64,000 nucleotides of DNA, taken from assembly GCA_947631505.1 (NCBI GenBank), contig CANRLR010000009.1, forward strand, positions 31,241-95,240, given 5' to 3'. Below, one piece after another: positions 28,243 through 35,219 of this stretch. The notes under the pieces were generated by a model. That model made no database searches. It was not told where the DNA came from and worked only from the letters and a program-made list of their open reading frames with translations. The DNA is from an uncultured Lachnospiraceae bacterium (GTDB lineage: Bacteria; Bacillota; Clostridia; Lachnospirales; Lachnospiraceae). Position 1 is the first letter of the stretch. The number at the start of each line of letters is the position of its first letter. The translations under genes and the position numbers were made by a program.

Positions 28243-28557
28243 ATGAGAAAGAAGAATTTTGGTGCCCATATGTTTATATTTACGATTCCCGTTATACTTT
28301 TATTAGCTGCTTGTTTTCTGTTCTTTTCAAATGCTAAGGTTTCAGCGAATACGGTAGGTCTATCCGAAGTAACGAAGATTGAATCTGTTCTTGTAAAAAA
28401 AGGAGATACATTATCTGATATTGCAAATAAGTATGCGGATCAATATTCTCAAGTACCTGCTGCAGAATATTTAGAGCAAATTATAACTTTAAATAATTTA
28501 TCCTCCGAATATATTTCGGCCGGAAGTTATATTTTATTACCAAATTACAACAATTAG
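28243..28557 (+). CDS. LysM-domain protein, probable SOS division inhibitor (YneA-like)
   Basis: A 104-aa protein with one N-terminal membrane helix (about residues 9-29) and a LysM peptidoglycan-binding domain (VKKGDTLSDIANKYAD ... ILLPNY). The size and layout match YneA of Bacillus, which blocks division during the SOS response. In Bacillus yneA lies divergent to lexA; here the gene is about 29 kb from lexA, but its promoter carries two LexA boxes. I infer a damage-induced division inhibitor; sequence identity to YneA is not claimed. It is followed by a strong terminator. Confidence 0.78.
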   Translation: MRKKNFGAHMFIFTIPVILLLAACFLFFSNAKVSANTVGLSEVTKIESVLVKKGDTLSDIANKYADQYSQVPAAEYLEQIITLNNLSSEYISAGSYILLPNYNN

Positions 28558-28588
28558 TGCAGGAAGAAAAAGCATATAACAAATTTTG

Positions 28589-28610
28589 GGACACGCTGTA
28601 CAGCGTGTCC
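28589..28610. repeat. Perfect 22-bp palindrome
   Basis: ggacacgctg-ta-cagcgtgtcc, 10-bp GC-rich arms, 32 bp after the LysM stop. In RNA it would be a hairpin with a minimal loop. It has no T run of its own; a terminator hairpin follows at once. Confidence 0.85.
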
Positions 28611-28623
28611 TCAGACTGTAGAC

Positions 28624-28665
28624 AAAGCGGTGCTAGGACAGTTGTCTTAGTACCGTTTTTCTTTT
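28624..28665 (+). terminator. Terminator after the LysM gene
   Basis: Hairpin pairing aaagcggtgctaggaca with tgtcttagtaccgttttt (some G-U pairs), followed by a T-rich tail (tttttctttt). This block lies between the 18-bp motif at 28563-28580 and copy A, and is absent at the matching place before copy B. Confidence 0.85.
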
Positions 28666-28690
28666 AACTTTCCAGTTTGTATTAATAAAT

Positions 28691-28949
28691 CGTTCCCAAT
28701 CTTTCGGAGTTCCGGCATTTCATGATAAAAGTTTGCTCGTATGGGCACTTCCGTTAAATAAGTACGTAGCGGTATGGACATCCAAAGTACGGATGCCTCA
28801 TACCGACGCACTTATTAACCCATACTCCGCAAATCTTTTTCAATGAAATGCGGAAATTGAAAAAAGTGCCAACGGTTATTTAACACAAAATTGTCAAGAA
28901 TTAATTTGAAATGCTGATAAACAAAGTAACAGGATTGCAGAAGACGGGG
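28691..28949. repeat. Long-hairpin element, copy A (259 bp)
   Basis: Direct repeat of 29074-29332 at a fixed offset of 383 with no gaps and 12 differences by eye (about 95% identity). Positions 28709-28858 form one long imperfect hairpin: outer arms share gcatttcat/atgaaatgc, the middle arms cgtatggg/cccatac, the inner arms ggtatg/cataccg, with a loop near 28783-28789. An 8-nt bulge (cacttccg) lies in the left arm. The tail (28861-28949) is A-rich and contains aaaaaagtgccaacgg. Confidence 0.88.
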
Positions 28950-29073
28950 CGCAGACAGTGCCCCGCTTTCGGTGAAAATGCTTACAGCAAAATTAACTTG
29001 CCAATGGTAGTGTAAAATAATAGCTGGATAAAAGTAACAACTAGAGTGGGAAGAAAAAGCATATAACAGGTTT

Positions 29074-29332
29074 CATTCCAAATCTTTCAGAATTCCAGCA
29101 TTTCATGATAAAAGTTTGCTCGTATGGGCACTTTCGTTAAATAAGTACGTAGCGGTATGGACATCCAAAATACGGATGCCTCATACCGACGCACTTATAA
29201 ACCCATACTCCGCAAATCTTTTTCAATGAAATGCGGAAACTGAAAAAAGTGCCAACGGTTATCTAACACAAAATTGTCAAGAATTAATTTGAAATGTTGA
29301 TAAACAAAGTAATAGGATTGCAGAAGACGGGG
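29074..29332. repeat. Long-hairpin element, copy B (259 bp)
   Basis: Second copy of the element at 28691-28949. The hairpin (about 29092-29241) is conserved; most of the 12 differences are transitions scattered over stem and tail. Both copies are preceded by the motif gaagaaaaagcatataac (28563-28580 and 29050-29067). In A that motif is separated from the element by an extra 104 bp holding the palindrome and terminator. Confidence 0.88.
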
Positions 29333-29442
29333 GTACGGACAGGATAGGATTTAAAGTCTTTCGAGAAGCATTTGTAAGATAAAGAAAACTGTAGTGGAAG
29401 GGGGTTTGTATCTGGAAAAGTAGGCACATCTGTAATTGTGCA

Positions 29443-29630
29443 GTATTTCAAGCAGAAACAAAACAATGAGAACAGTATTTCAATTGCGTCACTAAGAGGT
29501 GCGCGTGGTCGGCGCACCCTTAGTGTTACGTAATTGATTAAGCGGGAGCGACTGTTCGAGTGTTTTGTTTCTGCGTGAAATACGGGAAATTAAAAAAAGT
29601 GCCAACGTTCGCTTGACACAAACTTGCCAA
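29443..29630. repeat. Third long hairpin (C), different stem with shared 3' tail
   Basis: Positions 29443-29583 form a long hairpin: outer arms gtatttca/tgaaatac, next gcagaaacaaaaca/tgttttgtttctgc, inner arms with actaag/cttagt and ggtgcgc/gcgcacc, loop near 29505-29510. Its stem shares almost no sequence with A or B, yet the following tail (29583-29630: cggaaatt-like, aaaaaaagtgccaacg, acacaaa, ttgccaa) matches theirs. Same architecture with an independent stem argues that the structure is what is kept. Confidence 0.8.
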
Positions 29631-29639
29631 TGAACCTAT

Positions 29640-29668
29640 TTGCCATATGCAAAATTTTGCGGTATAAT
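29640..29668 (+). promoter_or_regulatory. Promoter of the amidase gene
   Basis: TTGCCA (29640-29645), 17-bp spacer, TATAAT (29663-29668). It begins just after the tail of hairpin C. Confidence 0.75.
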
Positions 29669-29751
29669 CAATTTTATCTATAAGAATTTGCCATACTTCT
29701 GTCAATTCATTTCAATATTATATTTGTATCATGGTTTAGGAGGAAAAGTTT

Positions 29752-31962
29752 ATGCGTAAGAAAAAAATTATTAAGGTACTTTTATTTGCCCTTTTGTTTT
29801 CTATTTTAGGAATTGGTACAAGTATACTGAATTCTCAATCATATGTCAGAGCTGCAAGTTCAATTAAAGTTCGATATAATGGTAAGACCCATAAAAATAA
29901 AAGTAAAAAAATGAATGTAAAGTATAATAATAAAAAGGTGTCTCAGAATTCCTATAAAGCTCTCATTATCAAAAAATACTATATGGCACCTTATGATGAT
30001 ATTTTCAAAAAGGGTGTAAAAGCTACTTGTAAATATGTAAAATCAAAAAAAACACTTACAATCAAGAAAAATTCTGTCACAATTAAAATGAAAATTGGTA
30101 GTAAAACAGCCTATGTAAATAAGAAAAAGGTGAAATTACCGACAGCACCATTGTCGGTTAAATATGTTAAAAAAAATAAAACGAAGATACTTATACCACT
30201 GAACTATGTGGCAAAAACATTACATCTGGGTTATTCCAAATCCGGTTCTACGATTGCTCTTTCTGCACCGTTAAAATTGAAATATGATAATGCAGTTCAT
30301 TATCATACAGGTGTTCAGGGAAGTTTTTATTACAATCATACGAATTACAAGCTAACGACTATGCCGGTTATTAAAATAAACGGTAACATGTATATGCCTG
30401 CAGAAGAAGTTGTTTCTAATATTTTAAAGCTTGGATATGATTATAATGCAGCTACCGGAAAAATATCCATTGTAAATGAGGATACGGATATTCATTTGGA
30501 ATGTAATGTTAATTCCAACCTTGCGGTTGTAAATAAGAAACAGGTTAAACTTTCTGCACCTGTAAAAATAATTGAAAATGTGTCAAAGAAAACTTCTGTT
30601 GTATGTTTACCTGCGTCCGGAGTTTTGAAACAGTTAAATTATACTCGTTCTTGGAATAAAGCGGGAAAATATTACATGGCACAGAGTAAGAAATTTTTAG
30701 AATGGAACAAAGAACTGACAGCTTCACAAAAAAAAGATACGAAAAATAATTATCTTCATAAGGCATTGGCTGAATACACAGAACAAAACGGCATTGGTTC
30801 CATTAATCTGTCCTTTACCGGCTCCTTGGCAGAAATTATGAATCAGGCAGTTGTAAAAAGAAACAGTAAGACTATTTTAATTACAATACCGTCATCCTCC
30901 AGCGTTCTGGATAAAAATCAGTTTGCCAATTTTGGTGAAATGATTACCAAAATGGATATTGTGACTGGAAAAGAGGGAGCTCTTGAAATTAGTTTAGATT
31001 GTAACACAGTCATGGATTATTCCTATATTATTCAACAGAATACTCTGAAATTAAGTGTACTCTATACGTATAATGTCTCAAATGGCAGTGTAACGAACTA
31101 TTCTTTATCCATACCAAAACCGAATAATATTACGATTAATCAAATATCAAACCAAGATTTGTATGACAATAAGAAATTTCAGATCATCATACAGGGAAAT
31201 CATATTGATTTTTTGAAAAAAAATCCTATTGTCATAAATAATAACACAATTAAAGGAGTGGATGTGTCACTCAGCGGCAGCAATACGGTAATAACCGTTA
31301 CAACATCTTCCTTGCGGGGATATAAAATTTATGAAAAGGGTTCCAATATTGTTGTATCTGTAGGGGCACCGAAAAGTATTTATAAATCAATTGTTGTATT
31401 GGATGCCGGTCATGGGGGCTATGATCCGGGTGCACAGAATAAAGGAACCAATGAGAAGGATCTAACGTATAAGATCGCATATACGTTAATGAAAAAATAT
31501 TGTTCTGCCAATGCCCCTGATATAAAAGTATACTGGACAAGAACTACAGATAAGTATGTAACCTTAGCTGACCGTGCCGCCTTTGCAAAAAGCGTCGGTG
31601 CCGATGCATTTATCAGTCTGCATATGAACTCTGCATCCAGTTCTTCCGCAAACGGTACAGAGGTTTATTATTCTACCTCTAATAATAGTGCCGGATTTGG
31701 TGGTATTACCAGCAAAAAAATGGCAACTTTGTTTAAGAATCGTTTAGTATCCGATTTGAAAACAAAGAGCCGTGGTGTAAAATCAGCCGGCTATTATGTA
31801 ATTAAACACAATACCGTTCCGGCAATTTTGATTGAATTAGGTTTTATATCAGGAAGTACAGATTATAGTAATCTTATCAAAAGTTCTTTTCAGGAAAAAG
31901 CAGCAAAATCAATTTATGATGGAATTGTGAGTTTATTTACAACATATAAAACAGGACGGTAA
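29752..31962 (+). CDS. Secreted N-acetylmuramoyl-L-alanine amidase (Amidase_3)
   Basis: A 736-aa exported protein. A signal peptide (basic start, hydrophobic residues about 9-25) precedes very Lys-rich, copper-amine-oxidase-like repeats (about 35-310), a middle AMIN-like beta region (about 350-535), and a C-terminal zinc amidase (about 545-735). Catalytic motifs: LDAGHGGYDPGA, the Glu in TNEKDLTY, SLHMNS, and LIELGFIS. It should cleave the amide between MurNAc and the stem peptide, probably in cell separation. The basic N-terminal region may bind wall polymers. The ribosome site aggagg is strong. Similar lysine-rich amidases are common in Lachnospiraceae. Confidence 0.92.
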   Translation: MRKKKIIKVLLFALLFSILGIGTSILNSQSYVRAASSIKVRYNGKTHKNKSKKMNVKYNNKKVSQNSYKALIIKKYYMAPYDDIFKKGVKATCKYVKSKKTLTIKKNSVTIKMKIGSKTAYVNKKKVKLPTAPLSVKYVKKNKTKILIPLNYVAKTLHLGYSKSGSTIALSAPLKLKYDNAVHYHTGVQGSFYYNHTNYKLTTMPVIKINGNMYMPAEEVVSNILKLGYDYNAATGKISIVNEDTDIHLECNVNSNLAVVNKKQVKLSAPVKIIENVSKKTSVVCLPASGVLKQLNYTRSWNKAGKYYMAQSKKFLEWNKELTASQKKDTKNNYLHKALAEYTEQNGIGSINLSFTGSLAEIMNQAVVKRNSKTILITIPSSSSVLDKNQFANFGEMITKMDIVTGKEGALEISLDCNTVMDYSYIIQQNTLKLSVLYTYNVSNGSVTNYSLSIPKPNNITINQISNQDLYDNKKFQIIIQGNHIDFLKKNPIVINNNTIKGVDVSLSGSNTVITVTTSSLRGYKIYEKGSNIVVSVGAPKSIYKSIVVLDAGHGGYDPGAQNKGTNEKDLTYKIAYTLMKKYCSANAPDIKVYWTRTTDKYVTLADRAAFAKSVGADAFISLHMNSASSSSANGTEVYYSTSNNSAGFGGITSKKMATLFKNRLVSDLKTKSRGVKSAGYYVIKHNTVPAILIELGFISGSTDYSNLIKSSFQEKAAKSIYDGIVSLFTTYKTGR

Positions 31963-31988
31963 AAAAAGTGCCGTGAAAAACCGGCACT
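31961..31988 (-). terminator. Terminator of the Xer-type recombinase gene
   Basis: Hairpin agtgccg/cggcact with a 7-nt loop; on the minus strand it is followed by seven T. On the plus strand there is no T run, so the amidase gene may read into it without a clean stop. Confidence 0.85.
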
Positions 31989-31995
31989 CTGTCAT

Positions 31996-33060
31996 CTAAT
32001 CCGTTTTGCGGAGAGAAACAGCAGATGCCGCACGACGCTTTCTGTCGTCCTCTAAGGCCGCATAATGTTTTCTGGTAGTATTTACATCATTATGCCCTAA
32101 AACCTCTGCAACGAGGTAAATATCCCCTGTTTCGCGGTATAAGCTTGTTCCATAGGTACTGCGAAGCTTATGGGGAGTAATGTGCTTAATCGTTGTCACA
32201 TGTTTTGCACAGTCTGAAACAAGATTTTCAATGGATTGAACACATATGCGTCGTTTTTGTACAGACAGAAACAATGCATGTTCATGCCCTTCCTTTGTAG
32301 AAATTGTTTTTCGTTCTGCATAGTAATCATACAATGCTTCAGCAACTTCATCACCGAAATAAACAAAATCTTCCTTTCCTCCCTTGCGCACAATTTTAAT
32401 ACGATTATTTTTAAAATCTAAGTCTTCTAAATCTAATCCTACACATTCTGATACACGGATACCGGTACCAAGCAGAAGAGTGAAGAGAGCAAGATTTCTC
32501 GTCTTATTCTTTTCAAAATACACTTTTTTCATCCCGGTCATTTCGTCGCCGCCATGCTCAACATAATCCAGCAGGTTTGCAACTTCATCGGAATCTAAAC
32601 GAACAATTTCTCTTTTGTGTAATTTGGGCATATCTACAATAACGGTCGGATTATTTTGAATCATTTGGCGTTTATAATAATAAGCAAAGAAGCTTCTCAA
32701 GGCAGCTAATTTTCGATGAAGCCCACGCTCATTATTTGTATGCTCCACGCCGTCTGCATCCGTATAATATTTTAAATATTCTAAATATTCTTCAATGTCT
32801 ACCGCTTGAAGCTGTTCCAGATCAGAAAGACGTATAGCGGTAATACTTTCCATCTTTTTAAAATAAGGATTGCTCTCGCACAAAAAATGAAAAAACAACC
32901 TTATGTCATATACATAAGAAATTCTGGTTCTGGCAGAGGTATTTGGCTCAATAGCACGAAAATAATCTCTTGTAAAATCTGGTAATGTTGCTAAAACTTT
33001 TCTTAATTTAACGGTATTGTCACGTGTGACCTTTTCATGATAAGTTATCTTTTTGTCCAT
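31996..33060 (-). CDS. Tyrosine recombinase, XerC/XerD/XerS type
   Basis: A 354-aa site-specific recombinase with an N-terminal SAM-like DNA-binding domain (SARTRISYVYDIRLFFHFL) and the catalytic set: Arg in GTGIRVSECVGL, Lys in KGGKEDF, His-x-x-Arg in TPHKLRSTYG, His in LGHNDV, and nucleophile Tyr in TRKHY. Length is close to the single-protein XerS of streptococci and longer than XerC/XerD. No mobile-element genes are around it, so chromosome dimer resolution is more likely than an integrase role. The start at 33060 is 9 bp after ggag. It has its own promoter and terminator. Confidence 0.87.
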   Translation of the reverse strand: MDKKITYHEKVTRDNTVKLRKVLATLPDFTRDYFRAIEPNTSARTRISYVYDIRLFFHFLCESNPYFKKMESITAIRLSDLEQLQAVDIEEYLEYLKYYTDADGVEHTNNERGLHRKLAALRSFFAYYYKRQMIQNNPTVIVDMPKLHKREIVRLDSDEVANLLDYVEHGGDEMTGMKKVYFEKNKTRNLALFTLLLGTGIRVSECVGLDLEDLDFKNNRIKIVRKGGKEDFVYFGDEVAEALYDYYAERKTISTKEGHEHALFLSVQKRRICVQSIENLVSDCAKHVTTIKHITPHKLRSTYGTSLYRETGDIYLVAEVLGHNDVNTTRKHYAALEDDRKRRAASAVSLRKTD

Positions 33061-33104
33061 ACATAAAAACTCCATTACATATTATAATTAAGTTATATAA
33101 ACAC

Positions 33105-33133
33105 ATTATAGCACAGATAGGTATGGGAATCAA
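33105..33133 (-). promoter_or_regulatory. Promoter of the Xer-type gene
   Basis: On the minus strand: TTGATT, 17-bp spacer, perfect TATAAT. Confidence 0.78.
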
Positions 33134-33181
33134 GTCTTTTTGAAAAACTGGAGTTTGTCCAAGAGAGTAATATAACAAAAT

Positions 33182-33218
33182 AAAAAAACGCACTAAAACT
33201 TTAGTTCTGTCTAGTGCG
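33182..33218 (-). terminator. Terminator of the BlaI-type gene
   Basis: Arms cgcacta/tagtgcg; on the minus strand seven T follow. Confidence 0.85.
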
Positions 33219-33242
33219 ATTCTTTTATTCATATCATCTTCC

Positions 33243-33617
33243 TTATACCTGATGATTTAATACCCGCTGTAATTCAATTACCTGTTCCGTTGTCAGCTTA
33301 CAATCCTTCAGATAATCCGTTATAAATGTTGTCAGTGATCCATTGAACATTTTTGAGAGCAATGCCTTTGTTTCAATTTCCTGAATCTGTTTTTTCGTAA
33401 CTTCAGCCCGGCATAAAAAACCGGGATCTTCACGGGAAATTGCCCCCTTATCAATTAATCGTTTGATAACTGTATATGTAGTATTTTTTTCCCACCCAAT
33501 ATACTCCTTAATAATCTTAGAAATGTCTTTTGCAGCAAGAACTTTGTTCGACCATAATAATTCCATAACATTAAGTTCCCCTTCGTGAAGACGAATTTCT
33601 TTTGTTGTACTACTCAT
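33243..33617 (-). CDS. BlaI/MecI/CopY-family transcriptional repressor
   Basis: A 124-aa winged-helix repressor (LHEGELNVMELLWSN, TVIKRLIDKGAI). The family represses beta-lactamase, PBP2a or copper genes and is usually switched off by proteolysis from a BlaR1/MecR1 sensor encoded next to it. No such M56 peptidase, beta-lactamase or copper gene is adjacent; it is a one-gene unit between its own promoter and terminator. Its upstream region carries TACA-N2-TGTA operators, so it is probably autoregulated. The true targets are likely elsewhere. Confidence 0.87.
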   Translation of the reverse strand: MSSTTKEIRLHEGELNVMELLWSNKVLAAKDISKIIKEYIGWEKNTTYTVIKRLIDKGAISREDPGFLCRAEVTKKQIQEIETKALLSKMFNGSLTTFITDYLKDCKLTTEQVIELQRVLNHQV

Positions 33618-33654
33618 GTTGTCAGTTCCTCCTTGTAAACATAAACCCCATTGT

Positions 33655-33689
33655 TCTACAAATGTATTACTATTTATCTACATTCGTAG
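33655..33689 (-). promoter_or_regulatory. BlaI-type operator pair in the leader
   Basis: tacaaatgta (33657-33666) is an exact TACA-N2-TGTA core; ctacattcgtag (33678-33689) is a second, near-symmetric site, 22 bp away centre to centre (two helical turns). Confidence 0.65.
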
Positions 33690-33743
33690 AAAACATTATA
33701 TTTTCTATTCTACAACGCTATCACGAGTCGACTAATTATCTCT

Positions 33744-33773
33744 ATACTACACCTATAGCTGTAGAATTGTCAA
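33744..33773 (-). promoter_or_regulatory. Promoter of the BlaI-type gene with overlapping dyad
   Basis: Minus strand TTGACA, 18-bp spacer, TAGTAT. The spacer overlaps a dyad ctaca-N8-tgtag (33747-33764), another possible repressor site of looser spacing. Confidence 0.7.
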
Positions 33774-33804
33774 GGATTTTTTGCTAAAAAAGTACATTTT
33801 TCCG

Positions 33805-34737
33805 TTATTTTTCGAGGTTTTTCAGAAGGTCCACAAAATATTGAGGTAGTGGTGCTTCTACTTCTATATATTGATTTGTTCTTGGATGTTGAAATCCGAT
33901 TATTCTAGCATGCAAAGTTTGTCCTTTTAAGGTTGCAAAACGGGATGGGTTTTTTGGACCGTAGATTTCATCTCCTAATAAAGGGTGCTGCAAATAACTC
34001 ATATGAACACGGATCTGATGAGTTCGTCCTGTCTCTAACTGACACTCAATATGATTAAAGTGATGATTTAAATGATTTTGTACACGAAAGTGGGTGACTG
34101 CTCTTCTGCCCTGTTCGGAGGAGACAACAGCCATTTTTTTTCGCTGAACCGGATGTCTTCCGATATAAGTTTCAATGGTTCCTTCTTCCTCTGTAAAATT
34201 GTGATATACGATGGCATTATATTTTCTTGTTATGGAATGCACACGGAGCTGCTCTGCTAAAGAGCGATGGGCCAAATCATTTTTGCACACTACAAGAGCA
34301 CCTGTTGTATCCTTATCAATGCGGTGAACAATGCCAGGACGTAATACACCATTTATTGCGGATAAATTACCATTACAGTGATATAATAATCCATTTACTA
34401 AAGTGTGGCTCATATGCCCCGGTGCAGGGTGTACAACCATATCTTTTGGCTTATTGACTACTAAAAGGTCATCATCTTCATAAAGAATATCAAGATTCAG
34501 ATTTTCCGGAAGAATTTCCAATTTTTCCGGCTCCGGAATCGCTATTACGATTTCATCATTAATATGAACGGGAACTTTTCCTTTTATAGATAAGTTCCCG
34601 TTTATTGTAACATTTTCTGTTTTAATGAGTTTTTGTAAATAGGAACGGGAAAAATCCAAAGTATCTGCTAAACACTGGTCCAGACGTAAACCTTCCTGTT
34701 CCGCTGTGACTTGTAAAGTCAAGAATTCTTTTTCCAT
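33805..34737 (-). CDS. rluD: Pseudouridine synthase, RluD/YlyB family
   Basis: A 310-aa enzyme with an N-terminal S4 domain (LRLDQCLADTLDFSRSYLQKLI), catalytic motif GIVHRIDKDTTGALV with the conserved Asp, and the family end HQIRVHMSYLQHPLLGDEIYG. It modifies uridines in 23S rRNA, probably helix 69 by homology to RluD. Its start lies inside the lspA 3' end (19-bp overlap), the usual lspA-ylyB pairing of Firmicutes. Confidence 0.93.
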   Translation of the reverse strand: MEKEFLTLQVTAEQEGLRLDQCLADTLDFSRSYLQKLIKTENVTINGNLSIKGKVPVHINDEIVIAIPEPEKLEILPENLNLDILYEDDDLLVVNKPKDMVVHPAPGHMSHTLVNGLLYHCNGNLSAINGVLRPGIVHRIDKDTTGALVVCKNDLAHRSLAEQLRVHSITRKYNAIVYHNFTEEEGTIETYIGRHPVQRKKMAVVSSEQGRRAVTHFRVQNHLNHHFNHIECQLETGRTHQIRVHMSYLQHPLLGDEIYGPKNPSRFATLKGQTLHARIIGFQHPRTNQYIEVEAPLPQYFVDLLKNLEK

Positions 34738-35219
34738 ATCATTTCTTCATCCTTATAGACAAATAGTAAACAATGCATTAATAAAAATGCAGAAACACAG
34801 ACATAAATATCTGCAACATTAAAGACTGGGAAATCAATCCATTTAAAATAAATAAAATCCACTACATAATGCCAAAATGCGCGGTCGATAAAATTGCCAA
34901 TTGCTCCAGCTGTAAGCAAAATAATAGTAAAACGCAGATAGAGATAATGCTTTTTAAAAGGAATTCTCGCATAGAGGAAAATCATTATACCTACTACAAT
35001 TATAGTTATGATAAGAAAAAGCCAAAATGCATTCTGTAAAATTCCCCATGCGGCACCTCTGTTTTCCAAGTAATGAAAGGATAATACATTGGGAATAATT
35101 TCAATATCCTTTTCTCTTAAAGAAGTAATCGCAAACTTTTTTGTAAAGCGGTCAACTGCAATAAGTGCAATAAAGAATGCAGCAAATATTAAATTTGTTG
35201 AAACTATTTTTCTATTCAT
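34719..35219 (-). CDS. lspA: Lipoprotein signal peptidase (signal peptidase II)
   Basis: A 166-aa membrane aspartyl protease with four hydrophobic helices. Catalytic aspartates are in GNFIDR and FNVADI; the YLENRGAAWGIL and VVDFIYFKW motifs match the family. It removes signal peptides from prolipoproteins after lipidation. Its start overlaps the divIVA stop by 1 bp, and its end overlaps rluD, so the three are cotranscribed. Confidence 0.96.
   Translation of the reverse strand: MNRKIVSTNLIFAAFFIALIAVDRFTKKFAITSLREKDIEIIPNVLSFHYLENRGAAWGILQNAFWLFLIITIIVVGIMIFLYARIPFKKHYLYLRFTIILLTAGAIGNFIDRAFWHYVVDFIYFKWIDFPVFNVADIYVCVSAFLLMHCLLFVYKDEEMIWKKNS

Larger units (their letters stand above)
28558..29751. 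other. 1.2-kb non-coding region with three long-hairpin elements
   Basis: No open frame here has a ribosome site or recognisable product. In order: a short perfect palindrome, a terminator, a 259-bp element (copy A), about 120 bp of other sequence, a second near-identical 259-bp copy (B), about 110 bp of other sequence, a third long hairpin with a different stem but the same 3' tail (C), and the promoter of the amidase gene. It is by far the longest gene-free stretch of the window. Confidence 0.85.

Noticed and set aside
29284..29517. 77-aa minus-strand open frame across repeat B and hairpin C
   Set aside because: It crosses the boundary between a structured repeat and unrelated sequence, has no ribosome site and a composition unlike its neighbours.
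28691..29630. Hairpin elements as integron attC sites, a CRISPR array, or a retron
   Set aside because: No integrase of integron type, no evenly spaced short repeats, no cas genes and no reverse transcriptase in the window; only three copies, with a shared tail instead of shared core sites.
31996..33060. Tyrosine recombinase as evidence of a prophage or ICE
   Set aside because: No phage, conjugation or relaxase genes, no flanking direct repeats and no tRNA target beside it; own promoter and terminator fit a housekeeping role.
33035..33232. 65-aa frame upstream of the Xer-type gene
   Set aside because: It spans the Xer promoter and the terminator of the BlaI-type gene, so it is not coding.
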